Positions 1-8,279 of a stretch of 48,144 nucleotides of DNA are shown here, one piece after another. The position numbers were made by a program, and so were the translations under genes. The stretch lies in contig NZ_JAKEUO010000021.1 in assembly GCF_022397915.1 (NCBI RefSeq), positions 1 to 48,144 of the forward strand. The letters run 5' to 3'. The notes beneath the pieces were generated by a model. That model saw only the letters and a list, made by a program, of their open reading frames with translations. It was not told the origin of the DNA and did no database searches. Within the stretch, counting starts at the first letter, position 1, and each line of letters starts with the position of its first letter. The DNA is from Vibrio sp. Isolate34 (GTDB lineage Bacteria; Pseudomonadota; Gammaproteobacteria; Enterobacterales; Vibrionaceae).

Positions 1-205
1 TGGCCCGTAGGCATTATGCGGTATTAGCCATCGTTTCCAATGGTTATCCCCCACATCAAGGCAATTTCCTAGGCATTACTCACCCGTCCGCCGCTCGACG
101 CCCATTAACGCACCCGAAGGATTGTTAGTGTCGTTTCCGCTCGACTTGCATGTGTTAGGCCTGCCGCCAGCGTTCAATCTGAGCCATGATCAAACTCTTC
201 AATTT
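1..205 (-). rRNA. rrs: 16S ribosomal RNA, 5' part (cut by window edge)
   Basis: Read on the minus strand, the sequence contains the universal 16S start (AGAGTTTGATCATGGCTCAG, the 27F primer region) at about 180-199, followed by the conserved AACGCTGGCGGCAGGCCTAA. The mature 5' end is placed near 205 by comparison with E. coli. Only the first ~205 nt are present; the gene runs off the left edge. The variable V1 loop and the helix ending in GTGAGTAATGCCTAGGAAAT are of Vibrio type. The gene is the first of an rRNA operon transcribed away from oriC, as expected for rrn operons. Confidence 0.97.
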
Positions 206-491
206 AAGATTTTGCCGACTCAACGAATACTGACTTCAAAACTAATATTTACCGAAGTAAACATGTAATTCTAAAGCTATTATCTTTCCAACAGAAAGAT
301 AATGAATTGACTGTGCCGATAATAAATTATCGATTGGTCACTCAGTTCATTGAAATCATTTTGATTCCGAAGAATCTGTTTTATCTAACGATAAAACGTT
401 TTGATATTCATCAACGAGTGCCCACACAGATTGATAGGTTTAAATTGTTAAAGAGCTTTTCCTTTTTGAGCTTCGCTCAAATCGGACGGCC
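206..491 (-). other. rRNA operon leader
   Basis: This is the transcribed leader between promoter P2 and mature 16S. It holds boxA and probably the 5' half of the RNase III processing stem, whose partner would lie beyond the window. It is AT-rich. A 63-codon plus-strand open frame (307-498) lies entirely inside the leader and control region and is not considered real. Confidence 0.8.
447..457 (-). promoter_or_regulatory. rRNA antitermination boxA
   Basis: On the minus strand the sequence reads GCTCTTTAACA, which matches the core of the bacterial rrn boxA consensus (TGCTCTTTAACA). It sits in the rrn leader about 240 nt before the 16S start. BoxA is bound by NusB/S10 (NusE) and makes the elongating polymerase resistant to Rho. 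Confidence 0.85.
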
Positions 492-519
492 ATTTTAGCG
501 ATTTAAGTTTTAGTGTCAA
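492..519 (-). promoter_or_regulatory. rrn promoter P2
   Basis: The minus strand has TTGACA (519-514), a 16-bp spacer and TAAAAT (497-492), followed by a GC-rich discriminator (GGCCGTCC) typical of growth-rate-regulated stable-RNA promoters. The DNA upstream is A/T-tract rich (a run like GAAAAAAGTTTTGAAAAT), consistent with an UP element. It lies about 290 bp upstream of 16S. Confidence 0.8.
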
Positions 520-619
520 CCACTATTTTCAAAACTTTTTTCAAGCGCTTAGCTTGGCTAATTTGACCTGCTGATTCGTTTTGGTTTCCTAAGAAGCCAT
601 CCCGTGTCAGCGAGGTGGG

Positions 620-647
620 ATTATAGAGATTTCGATCACACTGGCAA
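620..647 (-). promoter_or_regulatory. rrn promoter P1
   Basis: The minus strand has TTGCCA (647-642), a 16-bp spacer and a perfect TATAAT (625-620). The discriminator is GC-rich (CCCACCTCGC) and an A-rich stretch lies upstream, consistent with an UP element. The tandem P1/P2 layout is that of E. coli rrn operons. P1 begins only ~80 bp after the hemG stop codon. Confidence 0.85.
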
Positions 648-726
648 GCCCTTTTTGAAGTTTTTCTCGTTTTTTTATTCGTTCGATTAAAAAGAACTCA
701 AAACGCCTCAAAAGTAGGCTTTTCTC

Positions 727-1254
727 TTACATATTCTTTAGTTTTTCAGTGAACAAAGAGACTTTTTCCCAATTTGTGTACTCAACTTCCTTGGTTGTAT
801 CCGTTTCGCCACCTGTCATATTCATAATGAAGCGAATCATGGTTTTGTCGAACCAGCTGTAACGTGGGTAATAGAGGGCACCAGCAAATACACCGATTAA
901 CTTCGGCTGCCACGGAGACTTTATAAGAAACTTCTTAATGTAAGCACTCCCTTCTGGTGTATCTTTGCCTTGGTCTTCTTTACGCGCTGTTAAGTTCACG
1001 CAGAAGAAAGCAACCTTGTTTGATTGCAGCTGACTAAGATTCGCATCAATAAATTGATATAACTTCTTATTAAGGTGACCGTAACGAATCGATGCACCAA
1101 TCAATACTCGATCATATTGAGCAAAGTCGACATTACCAATTGTGTGCAGATCTTGAAGCTCACATTCGAACTCACTCATTTCTTCTTTTATATAGTTCAA
1201 GATTTTCTTGGTCTGGCCTTCACGGCTTGAATACAAAAATAGAGCTTTTGCCAC
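727..1254 (-). CDS. hemG: Menaquinone-dependent protoporphyrinogen IX oxidase HemG
   Basis: HemG oxidises protoporphyrinogen IX to protoporphyrin IX in haem synthesis, passing electrons to the respiratory quinone pool. The 175-residue protein is a long-chain flavodoxin-like fold: FMN phosphate-loop region FLYSSREGQTKKI near residues 6-18, then the HemG-typical GASIRYGH (about 53-60), RYPRYSW-like segment YYPRYSWFDK, and MTGGETDTTKEVEYT. Length and motifs match E. coli HemG closely. The start is GTG at 1254, preceded by AAGGA. It is last in a yigZ-trkH-hemG run, 10 nt after trkH, and directly upstream of an rRNA operon, the same order as in E. coli. Confidence 0.95.
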   Translation of the reverse strand: MAKALFLYSSREGQTKKILNYIKEEMSEFECELQDLHTIGNVDFAQYDRVLIGASIRYGHLNKKLYQFIDANLSQLQSNKVAFFCVNLTARKEDQGKDTPEGSAYIKKFLIKSPWQPKLIGVFAGALYYPRYSWFDKTMIRFIMNMTGGETDTTKEVEYTNWEKVSLFTEKLKNM

Positions 1255-1264
1255 AATGTTGTCC

Positions 1265-2722
1265 TTAGCTACGCCAAAACGTAGGGGTCAATAAGATTAA
1301 TAAGGTGAAGATTTCTAGTCGGCCAAACAGCATAGATACGATAAGTACCCATTTTGCTTTGTCGTTCACATCGCCGAAGTGCACCGCTACTTCGCCAAGG
1401 CCCGGGCCAAGGTTATTTAATGTCGCCGCTACCGCAGAGAACGCACTCAACTCATCCATACCGGTTGCAATGAGAGCAAGCATACAAACCACAAAAACCA
1501 ATGCGTATGCAGAGAAGAAGCCCCAAACCGCATCCACGACACGTTGTGGTAGTGCAGAACCACCAACCTTGATGGTATAGACAGCGCGCGGGTGAACAAG
1601 ACGCTTCATTTCACGAGCACCTTGAAGAGTAAGCAGTAAGATTCGAATCACTTTCATACCACCACCCGTAGAACCTGCACATCCCCCTATAAAAGAAGAG
1701 AACAAAAGCAGTACGGGTAAGAACAGTGGCCACTCTGAAAAACCAGTCGTAGTGAAGCCAGCAGTTGTAGATATAGACACCGTTTGGAACAAGGCTTGAT
1801 CGAAAGCGTCGTAATACGAGTCATAAGAGTGGTGATTCAGTAATAATAAGAAACAAACCAAAAACAGCACTGCTTGAATAAAGATAAAAGCGCGGAATTC
1901 AGGATCTTTCCAATAATACTTAGGATGCACACCACCTGAAGCAAAAGCAGCGAAGTGAAGTGAGTAGTTACACGCAGATATAAGAAGGAACACAACCGTA
2001 ATCATGTTAATAGCAGGGCTGTTGAAATAGCCCATGCTTGCATCGTGTGTTGAGAAGCCACCGATAGCAATAGTAGAGAAACTATGACTGATGGCATCAA
2101 AAAAGCTCATACCTGCAAGCCAAAACGCCACCGCACAAGCAATAGTTAAGCTGAGATAGATGTACCACAGTGCTTTTGCCGTTTCAGCGATACGCGGGGT
2201 CATCTTACTGTCTTTTACAGGGCCTGGAATTTCAGCACGATACAACTGCATACCACCGATACCAAGAACCGGTAGAATAGCTACCGCCAATACGATGATA
2301 CCCATACCACCGAACCACTGCAGGAATTGGCGATAAAACAAAATAGCCTTAGGCAGATCATCAAGGCCGACAATAACCGTCGCCCCTGTGGTAGTTAATG
2401 CAGAAAAGGATTCGAAGAAGGCATCGGTTACCGAAACACTCGGATTATCAGCGATCAAAAACGGTAACGCACCCGCACTGCCGATTACCGTCCAGAACAA
2501 AACAACAATCAAAAAACCATCACGCGCTTTCAATTCATGTTTATAGCGGCGATTTGGAAACCAGCAAGTTGCTCCGCAAAATAATAGAACGAAAAAAGTC
2601 GTCACAAATGGCACACCCGCACCATCTCGATAGATAAGTGCGACTAGCGCAGGTGCGAGCATTGATACACTAAAAAGTGCTAATAATAATCCGACGATTC
2701 GAATAATTGAGCGAAATTGCAT
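1265..2722 (-). CDS. trkH: Trk potassium uptake system membrane subunit TrkH
   Basis: TrkH is the inner-membrane K+ channel-like subunit that works with the cytoplasmic NAD-binding regulator TrkA, which is not in this window. The 485-residue protein has the expected four M1-P-M2-like repeats. Pore-loop signatures are visible, for example SALTTTGATV (about 108-117), STIAIGGFSTHD, STTAGFTTTGF and the intramembrane loop GGCAGSTGGGMKVIR. The ATG at 2722 gives an N-terminus (MQFRSI) that begins the first membrane segment. Shine-Dalgarno matching upstream is poor. It lies 34 nt after yigZ and 10 nt before hemG, so the three are probably co-transcribed. Confidence 0.96.
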   Translation of the reverse strand: MQFRSIIRIVGLLLALFSVSMLAPALVALIYRDGAGVPFVTTFFVLLFCGATCWFPNRRYKHELKARDGFLIVVLFWTVIGSAGALPFLIADNPSVSVTDAFFESFSALTTTGATVIVGLDDLPKAILFYRQFLQWFGGMGIIVLAVAILPVLGIGGMQLYRAEIPGPVKDSKMTPRIAETAKALWYIYLSLTIACAVAFWLAGMSFFDAISHSFSTIAIGGFSTHDASMGYFNSPAINMITVVFLLISACNYSLHFAAFASGGVHPKYYWKDPEFRAFIFIQAVLFLVCFLLLLNHHSYDSYYDAFDQALFQTVSISTTAGFTTTGFSEWPLFLPVLLLFSSFIGGCAGSTGGGMKVIRILLLTLQGAREMKRLVHPRAVYTIKVGGSALPQRVVDAVWGFFSAYALVFVVCMLALIATGMDELSAFSAVAATLNNLGPGLGEVAVHFGDVNDKAKWVLIVSMLFGRLEIFTLLILLTPTFWRS

Positions 2723-2756
2723 GAGCTATTGAACGAAGCGAAATGCTTCACACTTC

Positions 2757-3380
2757 CTAGTTGTCTTTGACTTTCGTTACCAGTGCCTTAGCACCGCTTT
2801 TATTGATCATGGTTTGGGTAAACGAATCTACCTGCAGGAGCTCTATTTCAATAATAAGCTCAACTTGAACACCATAATCCGCTTGGACCTCAACAGCTTG
2901 ATGCTGAGCCATGATGGATTGCGCAATTGGCACAAAGCCATAGTCTAACTCTAGCCGTAATTTTGTGGTTATTTTTTTCTCGATTGTTTGAAGCAGCTTG
3001 AGAGCTTGTTGCACTCCTCCGCCATAGGCTTTAACCAAACCACCCGTTCCAAGCTTAATTCCACCTGAATAACGAGTCACCACAGCCGTTAACTCACCCA
3101 CACCTGAACCAGACAGTTGCGCCAAGATCGGCTTACCCGCAGTACCTGAGGGTTCACCATCATCGCTAAAACCCCAAAGCATTGAATCTTCAGGTCGCCC
3201 AGCCACAAAACCCCAACAATTATGTCGCGCTGAAGAATGCTCTTTCTTTACCTGCTCTACGAACTGTTTGGCAGCTTCTACACTTGGAGTATGAGCAAGA
3301 TGAGTAATAAAGACGCTCTTTTTTATCTCTTCTTCAAACAGAGCCGACGCAGACGGTATTAAATAGGGCTGTTCATTCAT
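2757..3380 (-). CDS. yigZ: IMPACT/YigZ family protein
   Basis: This 207-residue protein belongs to the YigZ (UPF0029, IMPACT N-terminal domain) family. The hallmark region RHNCWGFVAG followed by FSDDGEPSGTAGKPIL is near residues 53-88, and the family YSGGIKLGTGGLVKAYG motif follows. A C-terminal ferredoxin-like domain is typical. The molecular role in bacteria is unclear; the eukaryotic relative IMPACT modulates GCN2 translation control. It is first in the yigZ-trkH-hemG run. In E. coli pepQ sits between fadB and yigZ; here yigZ directly faces fadB across a 227-bp divergent intergenic region with no pepQ. Confidence 0.93.
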   Translation of the reverse strand: MNEQPYLIPSASALFEEEIKKSVFITHLAHTPSVEAAKQFVEQVKKEHSSARHNCWGFVAGRPEDSMLWGFSDDGEPSGTAGKPILAQLSGSGVGELTAVVTRYSGGIKLGTGGLVKAYGGGVQQALKLLQTIEKKITTKLRLELDYGFVPIAQSIMAQHQAVEVQADYGVQVELIIEIELLQVDSFTQTMINKSGAKALVTKVKDN

Positions 3381-3520
3381 ATCGTTAACTTAATTAATAA
3401 GAGCGGCGAAGTGTATCACGCGTGAATAATAAGGGTTAGAGGATCTGTGCTATCGCACAATGTTAAACAATTGTTTAAAAAATGTATTGAAATTCACCAA
3501 GCAGAGGTACAGACTAAGAC

Positions 3521-3537
3521 AACTGGTCTTACCAGGT
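3521..3537 (+). promoter_or_regulatory. Putative FadR operator upstream of fadBA
   Basis: AACTGGTCTTACCAGGT is an imperfect palindrome (CTGGT...ACCAG core) matching the FadR operator known upstream of E. coli fadBA (ATCTGGTACGACCAGAT). It is 71 bp upstream of the fadB start, where binding would block the promoter. FadR represses beta-oxidation genes and is released by long-chain acyl-CoA. The match is seen directly; regulation is inferred. Confidence 0.8.
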
Positions 3538-3607
3538 ATTCTACAATAATAGAAAGATAACAAGATTCTCTCAAACAATCGTGGATTGTATGTCATGGAG
3601 ATAGACA

Positions 3608-5779
3608 ATGATTTACCAAGCTAACACCCTACAGGTAAAGGAATTACAAGATGGTATTGCGGAATTAAGCTTCTGCGCTCCGGCCTCTGTAAACAAACTC
3701 GACCTTGCTACTTTAGAATCACTAGACAAAGCGTTAGACGCTCTTAATGCTCACGCAGGATTACGTGGTTTAATCTTAACTTCAAACAAAGACGCGTTCA
3801 TTGTAGGCGCAGACATCACTGAATTTCTAGGCCTATTCGCTAAGCCAGAAGCAGAACTTGATGAATGGTTAAGATTCGCGAATTCAATCTTCAGTAAGCT
3901 CGAAGACCTTCCTGTCCCAACTCTTTCAATGATGCGTGGCCATGCCCTTGGCGGCGGCTGTGAATGTGTACTGGCTACCGATTTCCGTATCGGTGACAAG
4001 ACCACCAGCATTGGCCTACCTGAAACTAAACTTGGCATCATGCCTGGCTTTGGTGGTTGTGTGCGCCTGCCTCGTGTTATCGGTGCTGACAGCGCAATGG
4101 AAATTATCACTCAAGGCAAAGCATGCCGTGCTGATGAAGCGCTTAAGGTTGGCTTGCTAGATGCCATTGTAAATACAGACCAATTATTAGAATCGGCGAT
4201 CAACACCGTTTCTCTGGCAGCTAATGAAAAACTCGATTGGCAGCTACGCCGTAAACAAAAAACATCAGCGCTTTCACTAAGCAAACTAGAAGCGATGATG
4301 AGCTTTACCATGGCTAAAGGCCTAGTCGCTCAAAAAGCAGGACCTCATTACCCAGCGCCAATAACTTCTGTGATTGCGATTGAAGAAGCAGCACGTAGCG
4401 ATCGCGATGCAGCACTCGACATCGAACGTAAGCACTTCGTTAAGCTAGCGAAATCGGAAGAAGCAAAAGCATTAGTTGGCTTATTCCTGAATGACCAGTA
4501 CATCAAAGGCTTAGCGAAACAAGCGGGTAAGTCAGCAAACAAAGCAACTGAGCGTGCAGCCGTACTTGGCGCAGGTATCATGGGCGGCGGTATTGCTTAC
4601 CAATCAGCGTTGAAAGGCGTGCCAGTGATTATGAAAGACATCGCACAAGCATCGCTTGATCTAGGTATGAACGAAGCATCTAAGCTGTTGAATAAACGCT
4701 TATCACGCGGTCGCCTAGATGGATTCAAGATGGCAGGTATTCTGTCTTCGATTACTCCAAGCCTACATTACGCAGGTGTAGAACAGTCAGATGTGATTGT
4801 TGAAGCGGTAGTAGAAAACCCGAAAGTAAAGGCAGCAGTACTTAGCGAAGTGGAAGGTTTGGTTGGTGAAGATACCGTTCTAACATCGAATACCTCTACG
4901 ATTCCTATCAACCTGTTAGCGAAGTCACTGAAGCGTCCAGAAAACTTCTGTGGCATGCACTTCTTTAACCCAGTGCATCGCATGCCTTTGGTTGAGATCA
5001 TCCGTGGTGAGCATACTTCAGAAGAGACAATCAACCGCGTGGTCGCTTACGCTGCGAAGATGGGCAAGTCCCCAATCGTTGTTAACGACTGCCCAGGCTT
5101 CTTCGTTAACCGTGTACTTTTCCCTTACTTTGGCGGTTTCAGCATGTTGCTACGTGACGGCGCTGATTTCACTAAGATCGATAAAGTCATGGAGCGTAAG
5201 TTCGGTTGGCCAATGGGCCCAGCTTACTTACTAGACGTAGTTGGCCTAGACACTGCACACCACGCACAAGCTGTAATGGCGCAAGGTTTCCCTGAGCGTA
5301 TGGGTAAAGAAGGTCGTGATGCGATTGATGCACTTTACGTTGCTGAAAAATACGGTCAGAAGAACGGCAGCGGTTTCTATACATACAGCGTAGACAAACG
5401 CGGTCGTCCTAAGAAGACCTTCTCTGAAGACATTCTTCCTATCTTGGCTGACGTATGCGAACAGCCACAAGACTTTGATGACCAGACAATTATCCAACGT
5501 GTGATGATTCCAATGATCAACGAAGTGGTGCTTTGTTTAGAAGAAGGCATCATCGCGACACCGCAAGAAGCAGATATGGCACTGGTTTACGGTTTAGGCT
5601 TCCCTCCATTCCGAGGCGGCGTATTCCGCTACTTAGACAGTGTGGGTATTGGTAACTTCGTAGAAATGGCGAAGGGCTACCAAGACTTGGGTGCAATGTA
5701 CCAAGTTCCTCAACTATTGCTTGATATGGCTGCGAAAGGCGAAAGCTTTTACGACGCTCAACAAGCCAGTTCTCTGTAA
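3608..5779 (+). CDS. fadB: Multifunctional fatty-acid oxidation complex subunit alpha FadB
   Basis: FadB carries enoyl-CoA hydratase/isomerase and 3-hydroxyacyl-CoA dehydrogenase activities and forms an alpha2beta2 complex with FadA for aerobic long-chain fatty-acid beta-oxidation. In the 723-residue product the N-terminal crotonase domain has the catalytic glutamates E119 (GGGCE) and E139 (GLPET). An NAD-binding motif, VLGAGIMGGGIA, is at about 319-330. The dehydrogenase catalytic His of HFFNP is at about residue 451. Length equals that of E. coli FadB. A GGAG precedes the ATG. fadA follows after 26 nt. A FadR-like palindrome lies upstream. The codon bias is strong, consistent with a highly expressed gene. 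Confidence 0.97.
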   Translation: MIYQANTLQVKELQDGIAELSFCAPASVNKLDLATLESLDKALDALNAHAGLRGLILTSNKDAFIVGADITEFLGLFAKPEAELDEWLRFANSIFSKLEDLPVPTLSMMRGHALGGGCECVLATDFRIGDKTTSIGLPETKLGIMPGFGGCVRLPRVIGADSAMEIITQGKACRADEALKVGLLDAIVNTDQLLESAINTVSLAANEKLDWQLRRKQKTSALSLSKLEAMMSFTMAKGLVAQKAGPHYPAPITSVIAIEEAARSDRDAALDIERKHFVKLAKSEEAKALVGLFLNDQYIKGLAKQAGKSANKATERAAVLGAGIMGGGIAYQSALKGVPVIMKDIAQASLDLGMNEASKLLNKRLSRGRLDGFKMAGILSSITPSLHYAGVEQSDVIVEAVVENPKVKAAVLSEVEGLVGEDTVLTSNTSTIPINLLAKSLKRPENFCGMHFFNPVHRMPLVEIIRGEHTSEETINRVVAYAAKMGKSPIVVNDCPGFFVNRVLFPYFGGFSMLLRDGADFTKIDKVMERKFGWPMGPAYLLDVVGLDTAHHAQAVMAQGFPERMGKEGRDAIDALYVAEKYGQKNGSGFYTYSVDKRGRPKKTFSEDILPILADVCEQPQDFDDQTIIQRVMIPMINEVVLCLEEGIIATPQEADMALVYGLGFPPFRGGVFRYLDSVGIGNFVEMAKGYQDLGAMYQVPQLLLDMAAKGESFYDAQQASSL

Positions 5780-5805
5780 CCCACATTTGGAAAAGGAATA
5801 GCAAA

Positions 5806-6969
5806 ATGAATAATGTAGTTGTTGTTGATTGCCTTCGCACCCCAATGGGACGTTCCAAAGGTGGAGCTTACCGTCACACTCGTGCTGAAGATCTGTCTGC
5901 ACATTTGATGAAAGGCATTTTAGAGCGTAACCCAGAAGTTAACCCTTCAGAGATTGAAGATATCTACTGGGGCTGTGTACAACAAACCCTAGAGCAAGGC
6001 TTCAACGTTGCACGTAACGCCGCGCTACTGGCTGGCCTACCGATTGAGATCGGTGCGGTAACGGTTAACCGTTTATGTGGTTCATCTATGCAAGCTCTGC
6101 ATGATGCAACTCGCTCAATCATGGTTGGTGATGCGGAAATCTGCCTAATTGGTGGTGTGGAACACATGGGTCACGTACCAATGACACACGGTGTAGATTT
6201 CCACCCAGGCATGTCTAAGAACGTAGCAAAAGCGGCAGGTATGATGGGCCTAACAGCAGAAATGCTTGGCAAGCTGCATGGTATTAGCCGTGAAGACCAA
6301 GATGCATTTGCTGCACGCTCACACGCTCGTGCACAAGCTGCAACGGTTGAAGGTCGTTTCAAAAACGAAATTCTACCAACAGAAGGTCACGCTGCAGACG
6401 GTTCACTGTTCACTCTGGATTACGATGAAGTGATTCGCCCAGAAACCACGGTCGAAGGCCTGTCGCAGCTGCGTCCTGTATTTGACCCAGCCAACGGCAC
6501 AGTAACAGCAGGTACATCATCGGCTCTGTCTGATGGTGCATCGGCAATGCTGATCATGAGTGAAGAGAAAGCCAATGCGCTTGGCCTTAAGATTCGTGCT
6601 CGAGTGAAATCTATGGCTATTGCTGGCTGCGATCCTTCAATCATGGGTTACGGCCCCGTTCCGGCAACCAAGAAAGCACTTAAGCGTGCAGGTCTAACGA
6701 TTGAAGACATGGGTGTGGTTGAGTTAAATGAAGCGTTCGCTGCTCAATCTCTACCATGTGCTAAAGACCTAGGTCTACTGGATGTGGTTGACGAGAAAGT
6801 AAACCTTAATGGCGGTGCAATTGCACTGGGTCACCCACTGGGTTGTTCTGGTTCTCGTATCTCTACAACCCTAATCAACCTAATGGAAGCACAAGACGTG
6901 AAATACGGCTTAGCGACCATGTGTATTGGTTTAGGCCAAGGTATTGCAACAGTATTTGAACGCCCTTAG
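5806..6969 (+). CDS. fadA: 3-ketoacyl-CoA thiolase FadA
   Basis: FadA is the beta subunit of the fatty-acid oxidation complex. It cleaves 3-ketoacyl-CoA with CoA to give acetyl-CoA and a shortened acyl-CoA. The 387-residue protein has the thiolase nucleophile C91 in NRLCGSSMQAL, the GGAIALGHPLGCSG motif carrying the catalytic His, and the C-terminal active-site Cys in TMCIGLGQG. The start has AAGGA at a good distance. It is translated from the fadB transcript and followed by a strong terminator at 7006-7036. Confidence 0.97.
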   Translation: MNNVVVVDCLRTPMGRSKGGAYRHTRAEDLSAHLMKGILERNPEVNPSEIEDIYWGCVQQTLEQGFNVARNAALLAGLPIEIGAVTVNRLCGSSMQALHDATRSIMVGDAEICLIGGVEHMGHVPMTHGVDFHPGMSKNVAKAAGMMGLTAEMLGKLHGISREDQDAFAARSHARAQAATVEGRFKNEILPTEGHAADGSLFTLDYDEVIRPETTVEGLSQLRPVFDPANGTVTAGTSSALSDGASAMLIMSEEKANALGLKIRARVKSMAIAGCDPSIMGYGPVPATKKALKRAGLTIEDMGVVELNEAFAAQSLPCAKDLGLLDVVDEKVNLNGGAIALGHPLGCSGSRISTTLINLMEAQDVKYGLATMCIGLGQGIATVFERP

Positions 6970-7005
6970 CGCTCTTTGGTTGTAAAACTTGTCGGGTAAT
7001 CTTAT

Positions 7006-7036
7006 GTGCAGCTATCTTTATATAGCTGCACTTTTT
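7006..7036 (+). terminator. Rho-independent terminator of fadBA
   Basis: A perfect 10-bp stem (GTGCAGCTAT / ATAGCTGCAC) with a 6-nt loop is followed by TTTTT, 37 nt after the fadA stop codon. Confidence 0.9.
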
Positions 7037-7211
7037 ATATCTGACTATCAAGTCATGTACAGATTCGTTCAGCAAGTCTAGTCAGAGAAAAGCACCCAAT
7101 GACATGTATGCATAGAACGCATAGATTCAATGTTGATGTTTCATTATTTTTTCTCGGATGATTCAACTAAAGTTACTTCAGTTTCCTAATATTCCTCCTA
7201 CGGAGCAGATC

Positions 7212-8192
7212 ATGTTTAAAGCACTTGTACTAAACCAAGAAGACAAAAAAACTATCGCATCAGTTTCTCAGATTGAAGAGTCGCAATTACCAGAAGGTAA
7301 CGTGAAGATCGATGTGAGCTACTCTTCTTTGAACTACAAAGATGGTTTGGCGATTACAGGTAAAGGGCGCATTGTTCGCAACTTCCCTATGGTTCCTGGT
7401 ATCGACCTTTCTGGTGTGGTTTCACAATCTGATGACCCTCGTTACAAAGCGGGCGACGAAGTTGTTCTAACTGGCTGGGGTGTTGGTGAAGGTCACTGGG
7501 GCGGTATGGCTGAGAAAGCAAGCCTAAACGGTGACTGGTTAGTGCCTATGCCTGCAGACCTAGACGCTAAGAAAGTAATGGCGATTGGTACAGCTGGTTT
7601 CACTGCGATGCTTTGTGTGCAAGCTATCGTAGATGCTGGTATTAAACCTGAAGACGGTGAAATCCTAGTAACAGGCGCAAGTGGCGGTGTAGGCAGCGTG
7701 TCTATCACTCTACTAAACCAACTGGGTTACAAAGTGGCAGCGGTTACTGGCCGTGCTTCAGAAAATGGCGAGCTTTTAAAATCACTAGGTGCGACACGCA
7801 TTGTTGAACGTGCTGAACTAGAAGAGCCAGCTAAACCACTTGAGAAACAACTGTGGGCTGGTGCTATCGATACGGTAGGCAGCAAAGTACTTGCGAAAGT
7901 ATTGGCGCAAATTGATTACAACGGTGCGGTAGCAATGTGTGGCCTAGCTGGCGGCTTTGATTTACCAACAACGGTAATGCCATTCATTCTGCGTAACGTT
8001 CGCCTGCAAGGTGTGGACTCTGTAATGTGCCCTCGTGAAAAACGCATTAAAGCGTGGGAACAACTGGCTGAACTACTACCAGAGTCTTTCTACGCTCAAG
8101 CAACTAAAGAAGTGTCTCTAGATGGCGCGATTCAAGCAGCAGAAGACATCACTAATGGTCAAATCACTGGTCGTGTAGTTATCAAGCTGTAA
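7212..8192 (+). CDS. acuI: Acryloyl-CoA reductase (AcuI/YhdH family, MDR superfamily)
   Basis: This is a zinc-independent medium-chain dehydrogenase of the YhdH/AcuI family, which reduces toxic acryloyl-CoA to propionyl-CoA with NADPH; in marine bacteria this serves DMSP and acrylate metabolism. The protein has SSLNYKDGLAITGKG and PMVPGIDLSG near residues 40-70, and the Rossmann motif VTGASGGVGSVSI at about 150-163. The start at 7212 (MFKALVLNQ) matches the family N-terminus and has GGAG six bases upstream; an in-frame ATG at 7158 would add 18 residues that do not resemble the family. 326 aa, against 324 in E. coli YhdH. It is a single gene ending in a bidirectional terminator. Assignment to acrylate rather than another enone is inferred. 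Confidence 0.88.
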   Translation: MFKALVLNQEDKKTIASVSQIEESQLPEGNVKIDVSYSSLNYKDGLAITGKGRIVRNFPMVPGIDLSGVVSQSDDPRYKAGDEVVLTGWGVGEGHWGGMAEKASLNGDWLVPMPADLDAKKVMAIGTAGFTAMLCVQAIVDAGIKPEDGEILVTGASGGVGSVSITLLNQLGYKVAAVTGRASENGELLKSLGATRIVERAELEEPAKPLEKQLWAGAIDTVGSKVLAKVLAQIDYNGAVAMCGLAGGFDLPTTVMPFILRNVRLQGVDSVMCPREKRIKAWEQLAELLPESFYAQATKEVSLDGAIQAAEDITNGQITGRVVIKL

Positions 8193-8228
8193 TCGCTAAC
8201 ACTCTAAAAGCAACACGCAATAAAACAA

Positions 8229-8255
8229 AAGGGCTGATCATGATCAGCCCTTTTT
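8229..8255. terminator. Bidirectional terminator between acuI and the LysR gene
   Basis: AAGGGCTGATCA followed by its mirror TGATCAGCCCTTTTT forms a near-perfect palindromic stem with A's on one side and T's on the other. It can end both the acuI transcript and the convergent LysR transcript. Confidence 0.88.
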
Positions 8256-8279
8256 GCTATCTGCTACCTACTATTGAGC

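Noticed and set aside
307..498. 63-codon plus-strand open frame
   Set aside because: It lies wholly in the rrn leader and P2 region, is AT-driven, has no ribosome-binding site and crosses boxA.
700..726. Terminator after hemG
   Set aside because: Only a 4-bp GCCT/AGGC stem with a short T stretch; too weak to call. hemG transcription may run into the rrn promoters.
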